NCBI GenBank assembly: GCA_036346225.1 | Contig: JARFIW010001750.1 | Coordinates: forward strand, 2,294,001-2,358,000 | Origin: Platerodrilus igneus | Lineage: Eukaryota > Arthropoda > Insecta > Coleoptera > Lycidae | Direction of reading: 5' to 3' | Length of the DNA stretch: 64,000 nt | The notes under the pieces: model-generated | Seen by the model: the letters and a program-made list of their open reading frames with translations, nothing else | What the model was told of the DNA's origin: nothing | The model's database searches: none | Shown: one piece after another, positions 10,073 to 20,734 of the stretch | Layout of the letters: each line of letters opens with the position of its first letter | Position numbering within the stretch: position 1 is the stretch's first letter | Translations under genes and position numbers: made by a program

Positions 10073-11955
10073 CTATTGCCTGTGGTAAGTCATGAAGAAA
10101 TCTACACATAATCCAATGTTGCATTTTTTGCACTCCGTTCTTGCTTTTGTGTTGCACTTGGCACCTCCACATCGTCTTCTTTTTTGATCTGAAATCTTTT
10201 GAATGAAATGATCCAGCCGATCAAAACGCAAATCATCTGTATTTGTAAGTGAAGGATTTTTACCAGGTCCCTTTGGGGGTGCGGCATATCTTCTAAGATA
10301 AACCTGAACTATTTTTCTGCGAAAATTTAGCTGTGTGATGTCTTGATTCTGTGATCGGTAAAGTTGCCATGCATTATTTATCACTACATCTAAAAAGCCA
10401 TGTAAGTAGAGGCCAGTACCACTTTCTGTTACGAATATTTATGCGATATTGACTTACATTTTGGTCCATTCGGTCAGTGCCTCCCATGTATTTGTTGTAC
10501 TCTGTAAGGACCGTTGGACGGGGAACCTGGATGTGTTTTTTCGCTTGTTGAGAATACCGTTTTACGTTCGCAACAGGATTTATACCATAAAAATTAGATG
10601 CAGCACACACCACAGAATTATCATTCCACTTGCAAACAAGCAACCCATCATCTTTGTCAATAACTGAATGGATAGTTCCTCTTCCTTTTTTTGACAATAC
10701 AGTTTTTTTTGGGTAGTGGACAGTTTCTGGGAATTCGATTTTCCCGTATTGTTCCAGTTCCGCCATAGCCATGATTACGTAAGTGAATTAGCAAATTAAA
10801 ACTTGTAAAGAGGTTGTCAAAGTAGAAATGAAATGGTAAGCGCTTTATTTCAGGTGGCATATTGTCTATCATCTCCACAAGTGAAACTGTTGCTTTCCCA
10901 AAAGCCTTGCTTTTCTGAGAATTGTCTGTCGTAGATTTTCCCTGGTAAACATCAAAGTTCACTAAATATCCACTGGAAGTGTTTAAAGACCACACTTTGT
11001 ATCCAAAACGAATCGGTTTACCTCGAATAAATTGTTTGAGACTATGCCTGCCAAAATATCGTACCATACTTTCATCATAAGATAAATTCCTTTCAGGTTG
11101 AAAATATTGTATAAATTTAGATTGCATATGGTGTATTAGAGGTCTGATCTTCCACAGTTTATCTTTGTTGGTGGCACTGAAATTATTATTGTCGACACAG
11201 TGAAGAAATCGTAGAATAACTTCAAATCTGTTTCTCCGCATTGAATTATAAACTATGTCATTGTGAGTGTCGCTGCAATTCTCCCAATAGTTTCTTTTAG
11301 AGGGCACCTGATTATAACCACTAAGAATTAGAATACCAATAAAACATCTAATTTCGTCTTCGGTTATATTAGGATCAGGACAATTTTTACTTTGTGCATA
11401 CTTGTTGGACTCAACAGCAAATAAACGGATGAGATTGTTATCGACAAATAATTGAAAAAAATATACTACACTTAGAGCACCATGTGCAGGAATCTGTGGA
11501 GGAAAAAACTGTTTTTCAAATGATTCAATATCTCCATCTATCCATACAGGTTTTGCATGTTGAGGGTATGACACATTTGACTCTACCGTAGGTAATACCA
11601 AAATTGGTATTTTTTCTGAATTTGGAGTTGGATTAGTCTCTGTTTCAGGTATCATGTCTTCACCATTTACAAATCTTATTTCTGCATCTGCAAGTAATTG
11701 TCGTTTGCTACAATTGTCTGGAACTCCACCATCATCTTCATCATCAGAATCTTCGTCCGTCAAAAAATGAGAATCTGGTGGAGCAATATAAACACTATCT
11801 ACATTATGCTCATCTTCCAATAAAATATCAAGAGCTTCTTGTACAGTAAACCCTGGAGCAAGACAATCTTGAAGTTCTTTCACGTCTCTGAAAAATGAAT
11901 AGTGCAATAATAATAATACATCGGTCGTTTGTTGAGCTGTAGTATCTTGCATCAT
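10073..11955 (-). pseudogene. piggyBac-type transposase (DDE_Tnp_1_7), two frameshifts
   Basis: Cuts and rejoins DNA at TTAA in the intact family. The first open frame (11955-10657) has an acidic N-terminus (DEDSDDEDDGG) and then the piggyBac core with LSYDESMVRYFGRHSLKQF (first catalytic Asp) and HFYFDNLFTSFNLL (second Asp). A one-base change in the T run at about 10703 shifts the frame into the next piece, which holds DKDDGLLVCKWND and YMGGTDRMDQNV (third Asp). A second shift, in another T run near 10393, leads to the C-terminal piece with a cysteine-rich tail (CGGAKCNTKARTECKKCNIGLC). All three catalytic acidic positions survive, so the gene is young or was damaged only by homopolymer indels. 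Both breaks lie in T runs, so sequencing error is possible. Confidence 0.92.
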
Positions 11956-12130
11956 TCATCATCATCATTTTGTTTTCGACCTTACTTAAGGTCGGTTTGA
12001 CGCAGCTCTAACTTCTTTTCTATTCTGTGCTAATCTAAAAAGCTCTACATACCCTTCACAACCTAAATTTCTAATAATTTGACTAATATAGTTTGGTCTA
12101 GGTCTTCCTATATCCTTCTATCTTTTTCCT
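11956..12130 (-). mobile_element. RTE-clade LINE fragment (3' end only)
   Basis: Matches the 3' end of the RTE LINE at 26116-28893: the stretch GCAGCTCTAA...TTCTTTTCTATTCTG and AATTTGACTAATATAG recurs at 26160-26250. On the minus strand the fragment ends in a short ATG repeat tail (GATGATGATGAATGATG), as many RTE elements do. It is heavily 5' truncated and abuts the first codons of the piggyBac gene. Confidence 0.7.
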
Positions 12131-12250
12131 ATCCAGCTGGCTCTACATAGATATTAGCAACCTGATGGTTGTTAAAGAACTCTAACATGTTTGCATGATT
12201 ACCATTTATAAGGAAATGAAATATAACCTGAGTAGGGTAAAATCAAGGAT
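12131..12250. other. Short unassigned flank of the giant palindrome
   Basis: Contains no gene and no clear match elsewhere in the window. Confidence 0.4.
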
Positions 12251-12464
12251 CCTGTGACCACATTTCCACCAGCATCCACATTTCCACACACATCTGGACC
12301 AAATTTACATGTAAAAACCCACTATAAAGTCTTATTTTAGATGAATCTCCTCCTGACTCCTCCTTGCTCTCCTCCTTGCTCGGACACCCCCACAACCATT
12401 TTGATTACATCACACCCGCATTCTTTCCACCCGCGAGATAAATCTTTCTCCACATTTCCACCCA

Positions 12465-13345
12465 CGAGATAAACCTATCTTGTTTGGTATCAATTAATAT
12501 TAGAATTTTCTTAGCTACCCGAATCTCTAAGGAATTTTTAGATTGCATCACCCCCCAAAGGGAGCTACCCTCATTTTAAGATTTCTTACCTGTAGCGACT
12601 TTTGAGCGTTCTTATAAATTTTTTTATACATGCCATACATTAAATTAGTTAGAATTTTATACATCCCGAATCTGTAAAACAGATTTGAAATCGGACCACG
12701 CCCTGCAAAGTTATACCCCTTTAAAGTCCTGATCTTCTAATTTTGCTATTTGCTCTATAAGCAAACCTAACAAATAGTTTTCTTCGTCTAGCCATTGCAT
12801 CTTTCGAGATAAACCTATCTTGTTTGGTATTAATCAATATTAAATTTTCTCAGCTACCCAAATCTCTAGGAATTTTTTTAGATTGCACCATCCCCAAGGG
12901 AGCTACCCTAATTTTAAGATTTCTTACCTGTAGCGACTTTTGAGCGTTCTTATAAATTTTTTTATACATGCAATACATTAAATTAGTCTACAATTTTACG
13001 CACAACCCGAATCTGCAAACAGATTTGAAATCGGACCACGCCCTGCAAAGTTACACATATACCCTCTGCGAGATAAATATCTCCACATTTCCACCCACGA
13101 GATAAACCTACCTTGTTTGGTATCAATCAATATTAGAATTTTCTAAGCTACCCAAATCTCTTTAAATTTTTCACATAGCACCATCCCCCAGAGAGCTACC
13201 CCATTTTAAGATTTCTTACCTGTAGCGACTTTTGAGCGTTCTTATAAATTTTTATACATGTAGCACATCTTGTTAGTCTAGAATTTTATGACAATCCGAA
13301 TCTCTAAATAGATTTAAAATCGAACGACCCTTACCATTTTACACA
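12465..13345. repeat. Three tandem subterminal repeats, left arm
   Basis: Units starting with GAGATAAACCTA at about 12465, 12810 and 13100 (spacing ~340 and ~290 bp). Each contains AAGATTTCTTACCTGTAGCGACTTTTGAGCG followed by ATCGGACCACGCCCTGCAAAG-like sequence; the third is more diverged. A fourth, decayed unit lies at 15505-15615. Read outward on the opposite strand, each unit contains CTACAGGTAAGA, a consensus-like splice donor. Confidence 0.8.
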
Positions 13346-13539
13346 CACCCTTTAAATTATAAATTTCCTGGGCTTATACATAAAAGAAAATCTAAAACCA
13401 TTCTTAAAACTTTTTATTACAAACAATTTTTACTAATACAGTTTAAATTTTGTAAAACCACATTTCTAAATACATATTCACAATTTTTATTTTCAACCTA
13501 GAACTTGTCATATCGGGTCATACTTATTAATATTTATTT

Positions 13540-13845
13540 CTAAATAGAGCACCTTTTCCAAAGACCAACCGGACTCGCATGTTTCAAATTCCTCTGATTT
13601 TGTTCGCATGGTTTCGCTTAAGACCTCGTACGTATTTTCCAGATTACTAGAAGACGTTATAACCACATTTTTGTGTTAAAGGTTTCCATCGGGTAGCCTC
13701 TTCCCCATTTTGATGTAAACGCCGTAGAGTTCGCAATAGACTTTTACTGCTGCTCGTCCAATACATTTAGCCCAATGCATGCCCTGGTTCGCTTTGTCCA
13801 TGGTGCGAATGCCGTTAGTAAAACACCGGAAAACGTCTTCCATGT
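13540..13845 (-). pseudogene. DNA-polymerase-B-like N-terminal relic, left arm
   Basis: The minus strand encodes a broken frame starting at an ATG near 13843 and containing GMHWAKCIGRAAVKVYCELY, then after a frame break ESGWSLEKVLYLEININKYD. The last motif resembles the SGW(T/S)L...L.(V/I)NINK(Y/L)NP stretch I associate with N-terminal regions of Polinton-type polymerase genes in insects. The counterpart on the right arm is interrupted by, or originally contained, the extra ~695-bp block. No catalytic polymerase motifs are visible. Assignment is tentative and could be settled by profile search. Confidence 0.35.
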
Positions 13846-14194
13846 TATACGGATCGCGTGCATATTAAAAATCCAAAAGGGTGGTAGCACACGCACACAA
13901 ATTGTGTGCAAGTCGTAGAAGATGCAGTGCTACTATAACCAAAAACACTTTAAACCATTACTAAGAAAATACCAACTTGTTGTCTACAGGATACTTACTA
14001 ATAAAGCAATTTAATTTTAAATAATTTCTACGTCATATTTTAGGTAGGCTTGAATATTTTCCAAATGAATCACCAAGCGAAAGTATATGCTTAGCAGTAT
14101 TAAATTAACCATTAATTTCCCATTTTTACGACCATGGTTAATTATAGATTAAAATTTAATTTGTGCACGTTCGAGCTTCTCGTAAACTAACATA

Positions 14195-14860
14195 TTTTAT
14201 AGCAACAATGCGCTGTATAATACATGCATACCCCTTCCCGCGCTACTGCTATTCTTGTAGTTGCTTGAAAAAGTCACTCCCTTTTTACTGTTAAGACCTG
14301 GGCAAAGCACCATTTTTTGTATACTTTCTATAGCACATCGCCACTTTTTCGTCTGATAATTAAATGCTTCTGTGGCTTTTACACTTTCGCATAGCGGTCG
14401 GCCGCACGTAATGATTTCTAGAACCGGTAAGTACTGATATCGTCCAAATAAGAATTAGATGCTCGATGTCTGTCAACTTCCAATTCCCTCGTAAAAGGTA
14501 GAAAAACTCGGTCAATAATCCATTATACTTCGACCCGCTCCTGTTCTGATAATTTACAAACATTTTTCAAACGACAATGGGCCGAGAATTTTTAAACCTC
14601 CGAGGGATCTTTAAGTCGTGATCAATTACACATCCGAGCTACGCGTAAACCAACATATTTTGAGCAACTGTATAATACATGCATACCCCTTCTCTGCGCT
14701 ACTGCTATTCTTGTAGTTGCTTGAAAAAGTCAGTCGCCCTTTTTACTGCTAGGGCCGCTAAAAAGCACCATTCCATACTTTCTTTATAAGTGTAGCACAT
14801 CGCGCACTTTTTTGTCGGATTAATTAAATTTTGTTTATGTAGGCCTTTACACTTTCGCTT
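14195..14860. repeat. Internal duplication within the left arm (~450-bp spacing)
   Basis: The segment with GTATAATACATGCATACCCCTTC and the following GCGCTACTGCTATTCTTGTAGTTGCTTGAAAAAGTC occurs at about 14214-14290 and again at about 14666-14745. Each is followed by a CACTTTCGC...motif. The same duplication exists in the right arm at 22676-22880 and 23125-23330, so it predates arm duplication or has been copied between arms. Confidence 0.75.
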
Positions 14861-15189
14861 ATTTAAACATCTAATACGATTGATTAACCACTTTCGATTA
14901 TTCTAACGGAGACCACCATACGCACCGTTCTTTTTGAATCCAACGATCCTATGGGCTTCCACGCACTAACACCTGACGTATTTTTCTTACTATTTGTTAA
15001 ACAAAAACTACCGGTATCGCCATTGTGGACGTAAACAGATGTTTGTGGATGTGTACGAGAATATGTAACCATATACATTAACCAGTCTAAGCTATTTTAT
15101 TTAGTCCACGAAAACTACTATTTTTCTAAACCACAATTAATAATCGTCTTTATAGGTTCCACATTTCGACCATTACCCAATGGCTGGTG

Positions 15190-15480
15190 CTACGTACATG
15201 GAAACTTTAATTTCTTATTGGAGAGAATTCTTATTCTCCCGCGCACTGCCGCGTAGTTGCATGCCCACCCCTTTTGGAGGTATATGCTCGTTATAGGTTG
15301 TAAGACCCTCGGTTTTACTTAACTACAATCCGTGAGACCCTTTAATCTTTTTAATCGTATCTTTCTCGCCTACAATACAGTAGGACTTAACATTACTACC
15401 AACAAATTCTAATACTGGACCCCATTAAATACGTCTTTAATTTTCCCTACAACTTTTTTTTTGACAAGTGTTATATTGTA
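15190..15480 (-). pseudogene. Polymerase-like C-terminal relic, left arm
   Basis: Counterpart of 22100-22320 on the right arm, where one frame reads EFVGSNVKSYCIVGEKD and IKKIKGS. This resembles the late conserved segment (EFVGLR.K.Y...KKAKG) of protein-primed polymerases of Polinton type. Frames are broken in both arms. Low confidence. Confidence 0.3.
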
Positions 15481-16059
15481 TTTATTATACGCGGGTAGTC
15501 ACTCTTTTAAGATAAATATATTTTGCTAGGTATCAACTAATATTAAATTTTCTAGGGACCCCAAATTGTAAACAGATTTTAAATAGGACCACCCATACAA
15601 AGTTATGCGTTTTAAAGACTAATTTTCCCATCTTTATTTAACACCATTTTTAAAACCTTTTTTCGCTACCCAAGACATATGCCTTAAAACCATCTTCCGA
15701 GAAATCTAAAACCGCAGTGTTCCCGCTAACACAACGTGGAGATAACACGTATACTCTGTCAACCAGGATAGAAGCCGGAAGGATTTGGAAGGTGGGCGAG
15801 GAACTTAAAAATTATGGAATCTTAAAACTAATATATACAAATATAAACAACTATCTTATATCTTTACGCCCCCATGCGTAGATTGTTGTACTATTAGGAA
15901 TGATGTACCTTTTGTCATCTTCCCTCGATAAACTAATTTTATTAATAAGCTGCGTATGCAAATCGTATTTTTACTCCGGATACATACGCAGGCAAGTACT
16001 GATACCATCCAAATAAAGAATTGGATGCTTGGTGACTGTTAACATCCGCTTCCCTCGTG

Positions 16060-16165
16060 TACGCCCAGACACATCCCAGCCCATGACCCCTGCGCATCAC
16101 ACCCCGCCCATGCCCCCCTGCGCGTGCACACCCCTGCCCATGCGCGCTGCCCATGCGCACCCCTC
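16060..16165. repeat. GC-rich minisatellite, left arm
   Basis: Repeats of CCCATGCGC / CCCCTGCGC in otherwise AT-rich DNA; mirrored at 21385-21490 as GCGCATGGGC units. The units differ between arms (for example several small indels), as expected for an unstable array. Confidence 0.8.
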
Positions 16166-16232
16166 CTGTGCGACTGCTATTTCGGGGGTAACGTCACAGC
16201 CTTTTATAAATAAAGAACAATGTTATATACTA

Positions 16233-16862
16233 TTATAAAATGTTTATTCTGACATTATACATAACAAATTTAAAATATTTAATGCCAAGCATGGGGTCAT
16301 TTAAACTTAATTTTAATACAAAGTTATACACAGAAAACAGTCCTTTCTTTATGTTTGTTTGGAGTGGCTTTAATTTTATCTAATTTTATTCGCAGCTTAA
16401 AATTTAAATCGATACCCAAGTCCTCTATCTCCTTTTCTAACCAATAGTTTGATACATAAAGACCGTCTAGGTTTTCGAATTGTAAAATGTACCAAGTTTG
16501 CCTCTATATTTAAAGTCTTTGATTCCGCCGACAACCAGATCCATTCCTTCGTGTAATTCTTGCAGCTTGTGACAATCTTTTAATCGCAGCTTTCCCACTA
16601 TATCCTGCATACGTATCTTGTTAGCTTGATCGACTTCTTCTTGTCGGTATTGGAGGAAATCCTTATTCTCCCACAGACTGTTGGTAGTTGCATGTCCACC
16701 ACTTTTGGGAATATATGGGAAGGTTGTAAGACCCTCGGTTTTAAATGATCCAAAAGGTTCTTTACTAGGCAAATATACAATGTTTAACGGACCCCTTTGC
16801 GTGTGGTGTACGCCAAAGATTACGAAACCCGCATTCCTTAGTTCGTCTTTGTTATCTGCCAT
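16233..16862 (-). pseudogene. Unrecognised gene C of the giant element, left copy
   Basis: Starts at the ATG at 16862 with MADNKDELRNAGFVIFG and stays open for 131 residues, then a one-base loss near 16470 shifts the frame. Homologous coding continues in another frame (motifs FENLDGLYVSNYWLEKEIED) to a stop at 16233. Full length would be about 209 residues. The middle has ELHEGMDLVVGGIKDFKYRG, a strand-rich pattern that could be an OB-like nucleic-acid-binding fold; this is a guess. The ATG lies 25 bases inside the end of gene A, a compact virus-like arrangement. I do not recognise the family. A third copy, more decayed, lies at 45196-45640. Confidence 0.6.
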
Positions 16863-18677
16863 TTTGATAAATACGTTTTTAGAATAACCTTTTAAAAATA
16901 TACGGATTTAGTACCATCCTTTTGCAAGGACGCCTACATAACTAAAAGAGTCTTTTTACTAACCACAAATGCATACAACTTGAGAAACCAGATGTATCTA
17001 AGTCAGTCCATCGGCACATAAAATAATCTTTTAATTCTTCCTCATTTTCTCTAATAAGATGTTCTTTGTCTAACACATCTTTGTATTGATCGCGTATTTC
17101 GCAGTGTTTTCCATGTAGTCCAATTTTCGCCTTTTGCATCCATTTCCTCTAATTCCAGCTTGTCTTTTCCTTCCACTTACAGCGTATGGTATACATAATG
17201 GGCAATTTCCTTTAGCGTAAACGGATAGGTTTACTACCAATATTTACGCGTTGTCGTACAACCTCTGGACGAATGTTAGGCGTATCTATCAATCCCAAGT
17301 TCCGAAATTACTATTTCTTTTGGAATTGTAGAATATGGTGTTGCAGATTGTGTAAAATATGTACTACCTGCTTTAATGTAGCACTTGTGTAAGATTTTAT
17401 TTTATCTTGGTTGTCTTCCTCCTCTACTATCTCCAAATAATTTACAGGTAAATAGTTAAAACTAAAACCAAAGCACATACTTTATCAATTTTTCCTTTCC
17501 TCTGGTTTTTTGGACAACTTAATTTGCAAGCCTGTCAATTTCTTTGTATTGCCATTCCCCCAATACACGTACTGTAGCAGGTTATTATACACTAAACAGC
17601 AGCTATTTTGTAGCTTGTCCGATAGCTTACTCCACATTTTGGTAAGTGGTACCGAGTACATTGGCGCCTTTAGGAAGTATAACACTATCTTCCAATAAGG
17701 TTAAACAGTCTTTTAAGGGTTTATACACCCGTTCCGCACTGACATAGCTTCCAATTGCACAGTTGTATATTGTCGCTTCCAATCGCGTAATACCATGTTC
17801 TTTGGCCAAAGTAGACGCAAATGTTTCCCTTAAACGTACATCTGGACAACGTAAAAATCTAGTATATGATTGCCAAGTTGTTTATTAACACCAGGACTTG
17901 TTATTCCACAAATTTGTTGTAAATCTTAATTCTTGCATTGGTTGTTAGCCATGTTAAACAATCAATCCCGCAGTTTTATCGTTGTCAACTATAATATTAC
18001 ACTTTTCTTCGTTTATTCTTTATAGCAAAAGTTATGCTTTGTAGTTAAATAATTACACATCTCCATCTTGCTAAATATGCCTGCAAAATCTTGGGTTACA
18101 TCCATGTCAAAAGATAGAAATAATCTTTTTCGACTTCGTCTAATATATCTGGTAGTTCCTCCAATAAAGTTTCCAACTTAACATCTGCTAGTTCCACTTT
18201 GTATGGAAACATATAGGATTTTGGAATTTTTATTAATGCATTCGAGGTCTTCTTTTCCGATAATTTCTTTTACTCTCTGGCCTATCTTGTTACTGCTTTC
18301 CAGAGAAAACGGAAGCTTAGCTTTAACACCATGCCTAGCGGAAACAAATCGGTGAACTTTCTTCGTAGATAGCTGTTAAATGCACCACAAATTTCTTTTT
18401 AGGATAAACATTTTTTGTTTGAAGATGCTTGTTCGGTGTCAGAAAGGTCGCAAATTTTAACCAACATTATATTGTCACAAAATGGTTCTGTAATTGGGTG
18501 TGTAGTCCGCCAGTCAGCATCTTTTTCGCCTTCGACATAACAAATATTACCAATATCTGTCACCAGATTATTGTTGCACATATTTTCTGCCAACAGCCAT
18601 AATCCAAATCGCTCATTTGTCGGTTTCACTTTATTCCCAAGAAGTTGAGAAACGTTAATCACCTTGGAGACGCTCAT
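16838..18677 (-). pseudogene. Unrecognised gene A of the giant element, left copy (includes N-terminus)
   Basis: About 610 residues in several frames. It starts at the ATG at 18677 (MSVSKVINVSQLLGNKV); its first ~92 codons lie in the single-copy spacer, the rest in the left arm. Visible blocks: [103 protein letters not shown]. At least four indels or stops interrupt it. The block with DMDVTQDF, then a basic Tyr-containing segment and TRLEATIY, loosely recalls replication-initiation (Rep_trans-like) proteins, but I cannot confirm this. The gene ends at 16838, overlapping gene C by 25 bases. Diverged copies of the same gene occur at 45.6-51.7 kb and 52.1-56.6 kb, so this is a family. Confidence 0.6.
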
Positions 18678-18863
18678 GTTTACCGTTCTAGCTACCGTCA
18701 AATACTAAATTGAATACGAAAATTTGTTCCCTTATGTATCCTACAGAGTGGGGCGTATATTACCGAAAATAGTCGAATATGTTGTTAAAAATGTCTTACT
18801 ATAACTAAGCTCAACCCAAAACTACTTCCTTATATACCAAATTTAATCTCCCTGCTCACATAA

Positions 18864-19014
18864 CCACATGACCATATGACCATATGACCACATGACCATA
18901 TGACCACATGACCACATGACCATATGACCATATGACCACATGACCACATGACCATATGACCATATGACCACATGACATATGACCACATGACCATATGACC
19001 GCATGACCATATGA
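18864..19014. repeat. Octamer tandem array CCAYATGA, about 19 units
   Basis: Near-perfect 8-bp repeat alternating CCACATGA and CCATATGA, with one 7-bp unit and one CCGCATGA. Every unit contains a CANNTG hexamer. It lies about 190 bp upstream of the gene A start, so it could serve as an upstream regulatory array; this is inference. Confidence 0.9.
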
Positions 19015-19117
19015 CCTAATTGCTTTTTAATGAGTTTTCTTATTAAAAACCCATTAGCACTAATTGCTTTTTAATGAGTTTTTTCCATTAAAAATCAAGT
19101 GTGGACCTAGGTTGATA

Positions 19118-19173
19118 AAGGAAAAATTAATAGGTTAGGTCAGCGGCCCGCGGCTAACCTATTAATTTTCCTT
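19118..19173. other. Hairpin with GC-rich loop at the spacer/right-arm junction
   Basis: AAGGAAAAATTAATAGGTTAG pairs with CTAACCTATTAATTTTCCTT (about 20 bp, one bulge) around the 15-base loop GTCAGCGGCCCGCGG. A similar stem (AGGAAAAATTG / CAATTTTTCCT) with a CGCCGGCG centre lies at 55871-55928, also at the inner edge of a right arm. Confidence 0.8.
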
Positions 19174-19180
19174 TCCCATT

Positions 19181-20734
19181 CTAAAAAGAAATTTGTGGTG
19201 CATTTAACAGCTATCTACGAAGAAAGTTCGACCGATTTGTTTCCGCTAGGCATGGTGTTAAAGCTAAGCTTCCGTTTTCTCTGGAAAGCAGTAACAAGAT
19301 AGGCCAAGAGTAAAAGAAATTATCGGAAAAGAAGACCTCGAATGCATTAATAAAAATTCCAAAATCCTATATGTGTTCCATACAAAGTGGAACTAGCAGA
19401 TGTTAAGTTGGAAACTTTATTGGAGGAACTACCAGATATATTAGACGAAGTCGAAAAGATTATTTCTATCTTTTGACATGGATGTAACCCAAGATTTTGC
19501 AGGCATATTTAGCAAGATGGAGATGTGTAATTATTTAACTACAAAGCATAACTTTTGCTATAAGGAGAATACGAAGAAAAGTGTAATATTATAGTTGACA
19601 ACGATAAAACTGGGATTGATTGTTTAACATGGCTAACAACCAATGCAAGAATTAAGATTTACAACAAATTTGTGTGCCAGATAACAAGTCCTGGTGTTAA
19701 TAAACAACTTGGCAATCATATACTAGATTTTTACGTTGTCCAGATGTACGTTTAAGGGAAACATTTGCGTCTACTTTGGCCAAAGAACATGGTATTACGC
19801 GATTGGAAGCGACAATATACAACTGTGCAATTGGAAGCTATGTCAGTGCGGAACGGGTGTATAAACCCTTAAAAGACTGTTTAACCTTATTGGAAGATAG
19901 TGTTATACTTCCTAAAGGCGCCAATGTACTTAAACCCAAAATGTGGAGTAAGCTATCGGACAAGCTACAAAATAGCTGCTGTTTAGTGTATAATAACCTG
20001 CTACAGTACGTGTATTGGGGAATAATACAAAGAAATTGACAGGCTTGCAAATTAAGTTGTCCAAAAACCAGAGGAAAGGGAAAAATTGATAAAGTATGTG
20101 CTTGGCTTTTAGTTTTAACTATTTACCTGTAAATTATTTGGAGATAGTAGAGGAAAGACAACCAAGATAAAATAAAATCTTACACAAGTGCTACATTAAA
20201 GCAGGTAGTACATATTTTACACAATCTGCAACACCATATTCTACAATTCCAAAAGAAATAGTAATTTCGGACTTGGGATTGATAGATACGCCTAACATTC
20301 GTCCAGAGGTTGTACGACAACGCGTAAATATTGGTAGTAAACTCTATCCGTTTACGCTAAAGGAAATTGCCCCATTATGTATACCATACGCTGTAAGTGG
20401 AAGGAAAAGACAACTGGAATTAGAGGAAATGGATGCAAAAGGCGAAAATTGGACTACATGGAAAACACTGCGACAATACGCGATCAATACAAAGATGTGT
20501 TAGACAAAGAACATCTTATTAGAGAAAATGAGGAAGAATTAAAAGATTATTTTATGTGCCGATGGACTGACTTAGATACATCTGGTTTCAAAGTTGTATG
20601 CATTTGGGTTAGTAAAAAGACTCTTTTAGTTATGTAGGCGTCCTTGCGGAAAAGGATGGTACTAAATCCGTATATTTTTAAAAGGTTATTCTAAAACGTA
20701 TTTATCAAAATGGCAGATAACAAAGACGAACTAA
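19181..20734 (+). pseudogene. Unrecognised gene A of the giant element, right copy (lacks N-terminus)
   Basis: The same gene as at 16838-18677, but it begins inside the arm, so the first ~92 codons and the upstream octamer array are missing. Readable pieces include FVSARHGV, MAKEHGITRLEATIYN (from 19776) and the PNIRPEVVRQRVNIGSKLYP region (from 20273). Frameshifts differ in position from those of the left copy. It could only be expressed if transcription crossed the spacer from elsewhere. Family unknown. Confidence 0.6.

Larger units (their letters stand above)
12251..18402. repeat. Left arm of the giant palindrome
   Basis: Reverse complement of 19181-25926, followed base by base at many points: GC-rich block 16060-16165 = 21385-21490; gene overlap 16838-16862 = 20710-20734; inner junction AAATTTCTTTTTAG at 18389-18402. 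It lacks the ~695-bp block found at 23775-24469 on the right. Confidence 0.88.
18403..19180. other. Single-copy spacer of the giant palindrome
   Basis: 778 bp between the arms. The left part encodes the start of gene A on the minus strand (18677-18403). Upstream of that ATG, on the same strand, lies about 190 bp of AT-rich DNA and then the 8-bp array. The right part holds two TTGCTTTTTAATGAGTTTT blocks (19020-19100) and a hairpin. No partner gene start is present for the right arm. Confidence 0.8.

Noticed and set aside
16029..16238. Proline/histidine-rich open frames in the GC-rich block
   Set aside because: They are readings of a minisatellite and are not conserved between the two arms.
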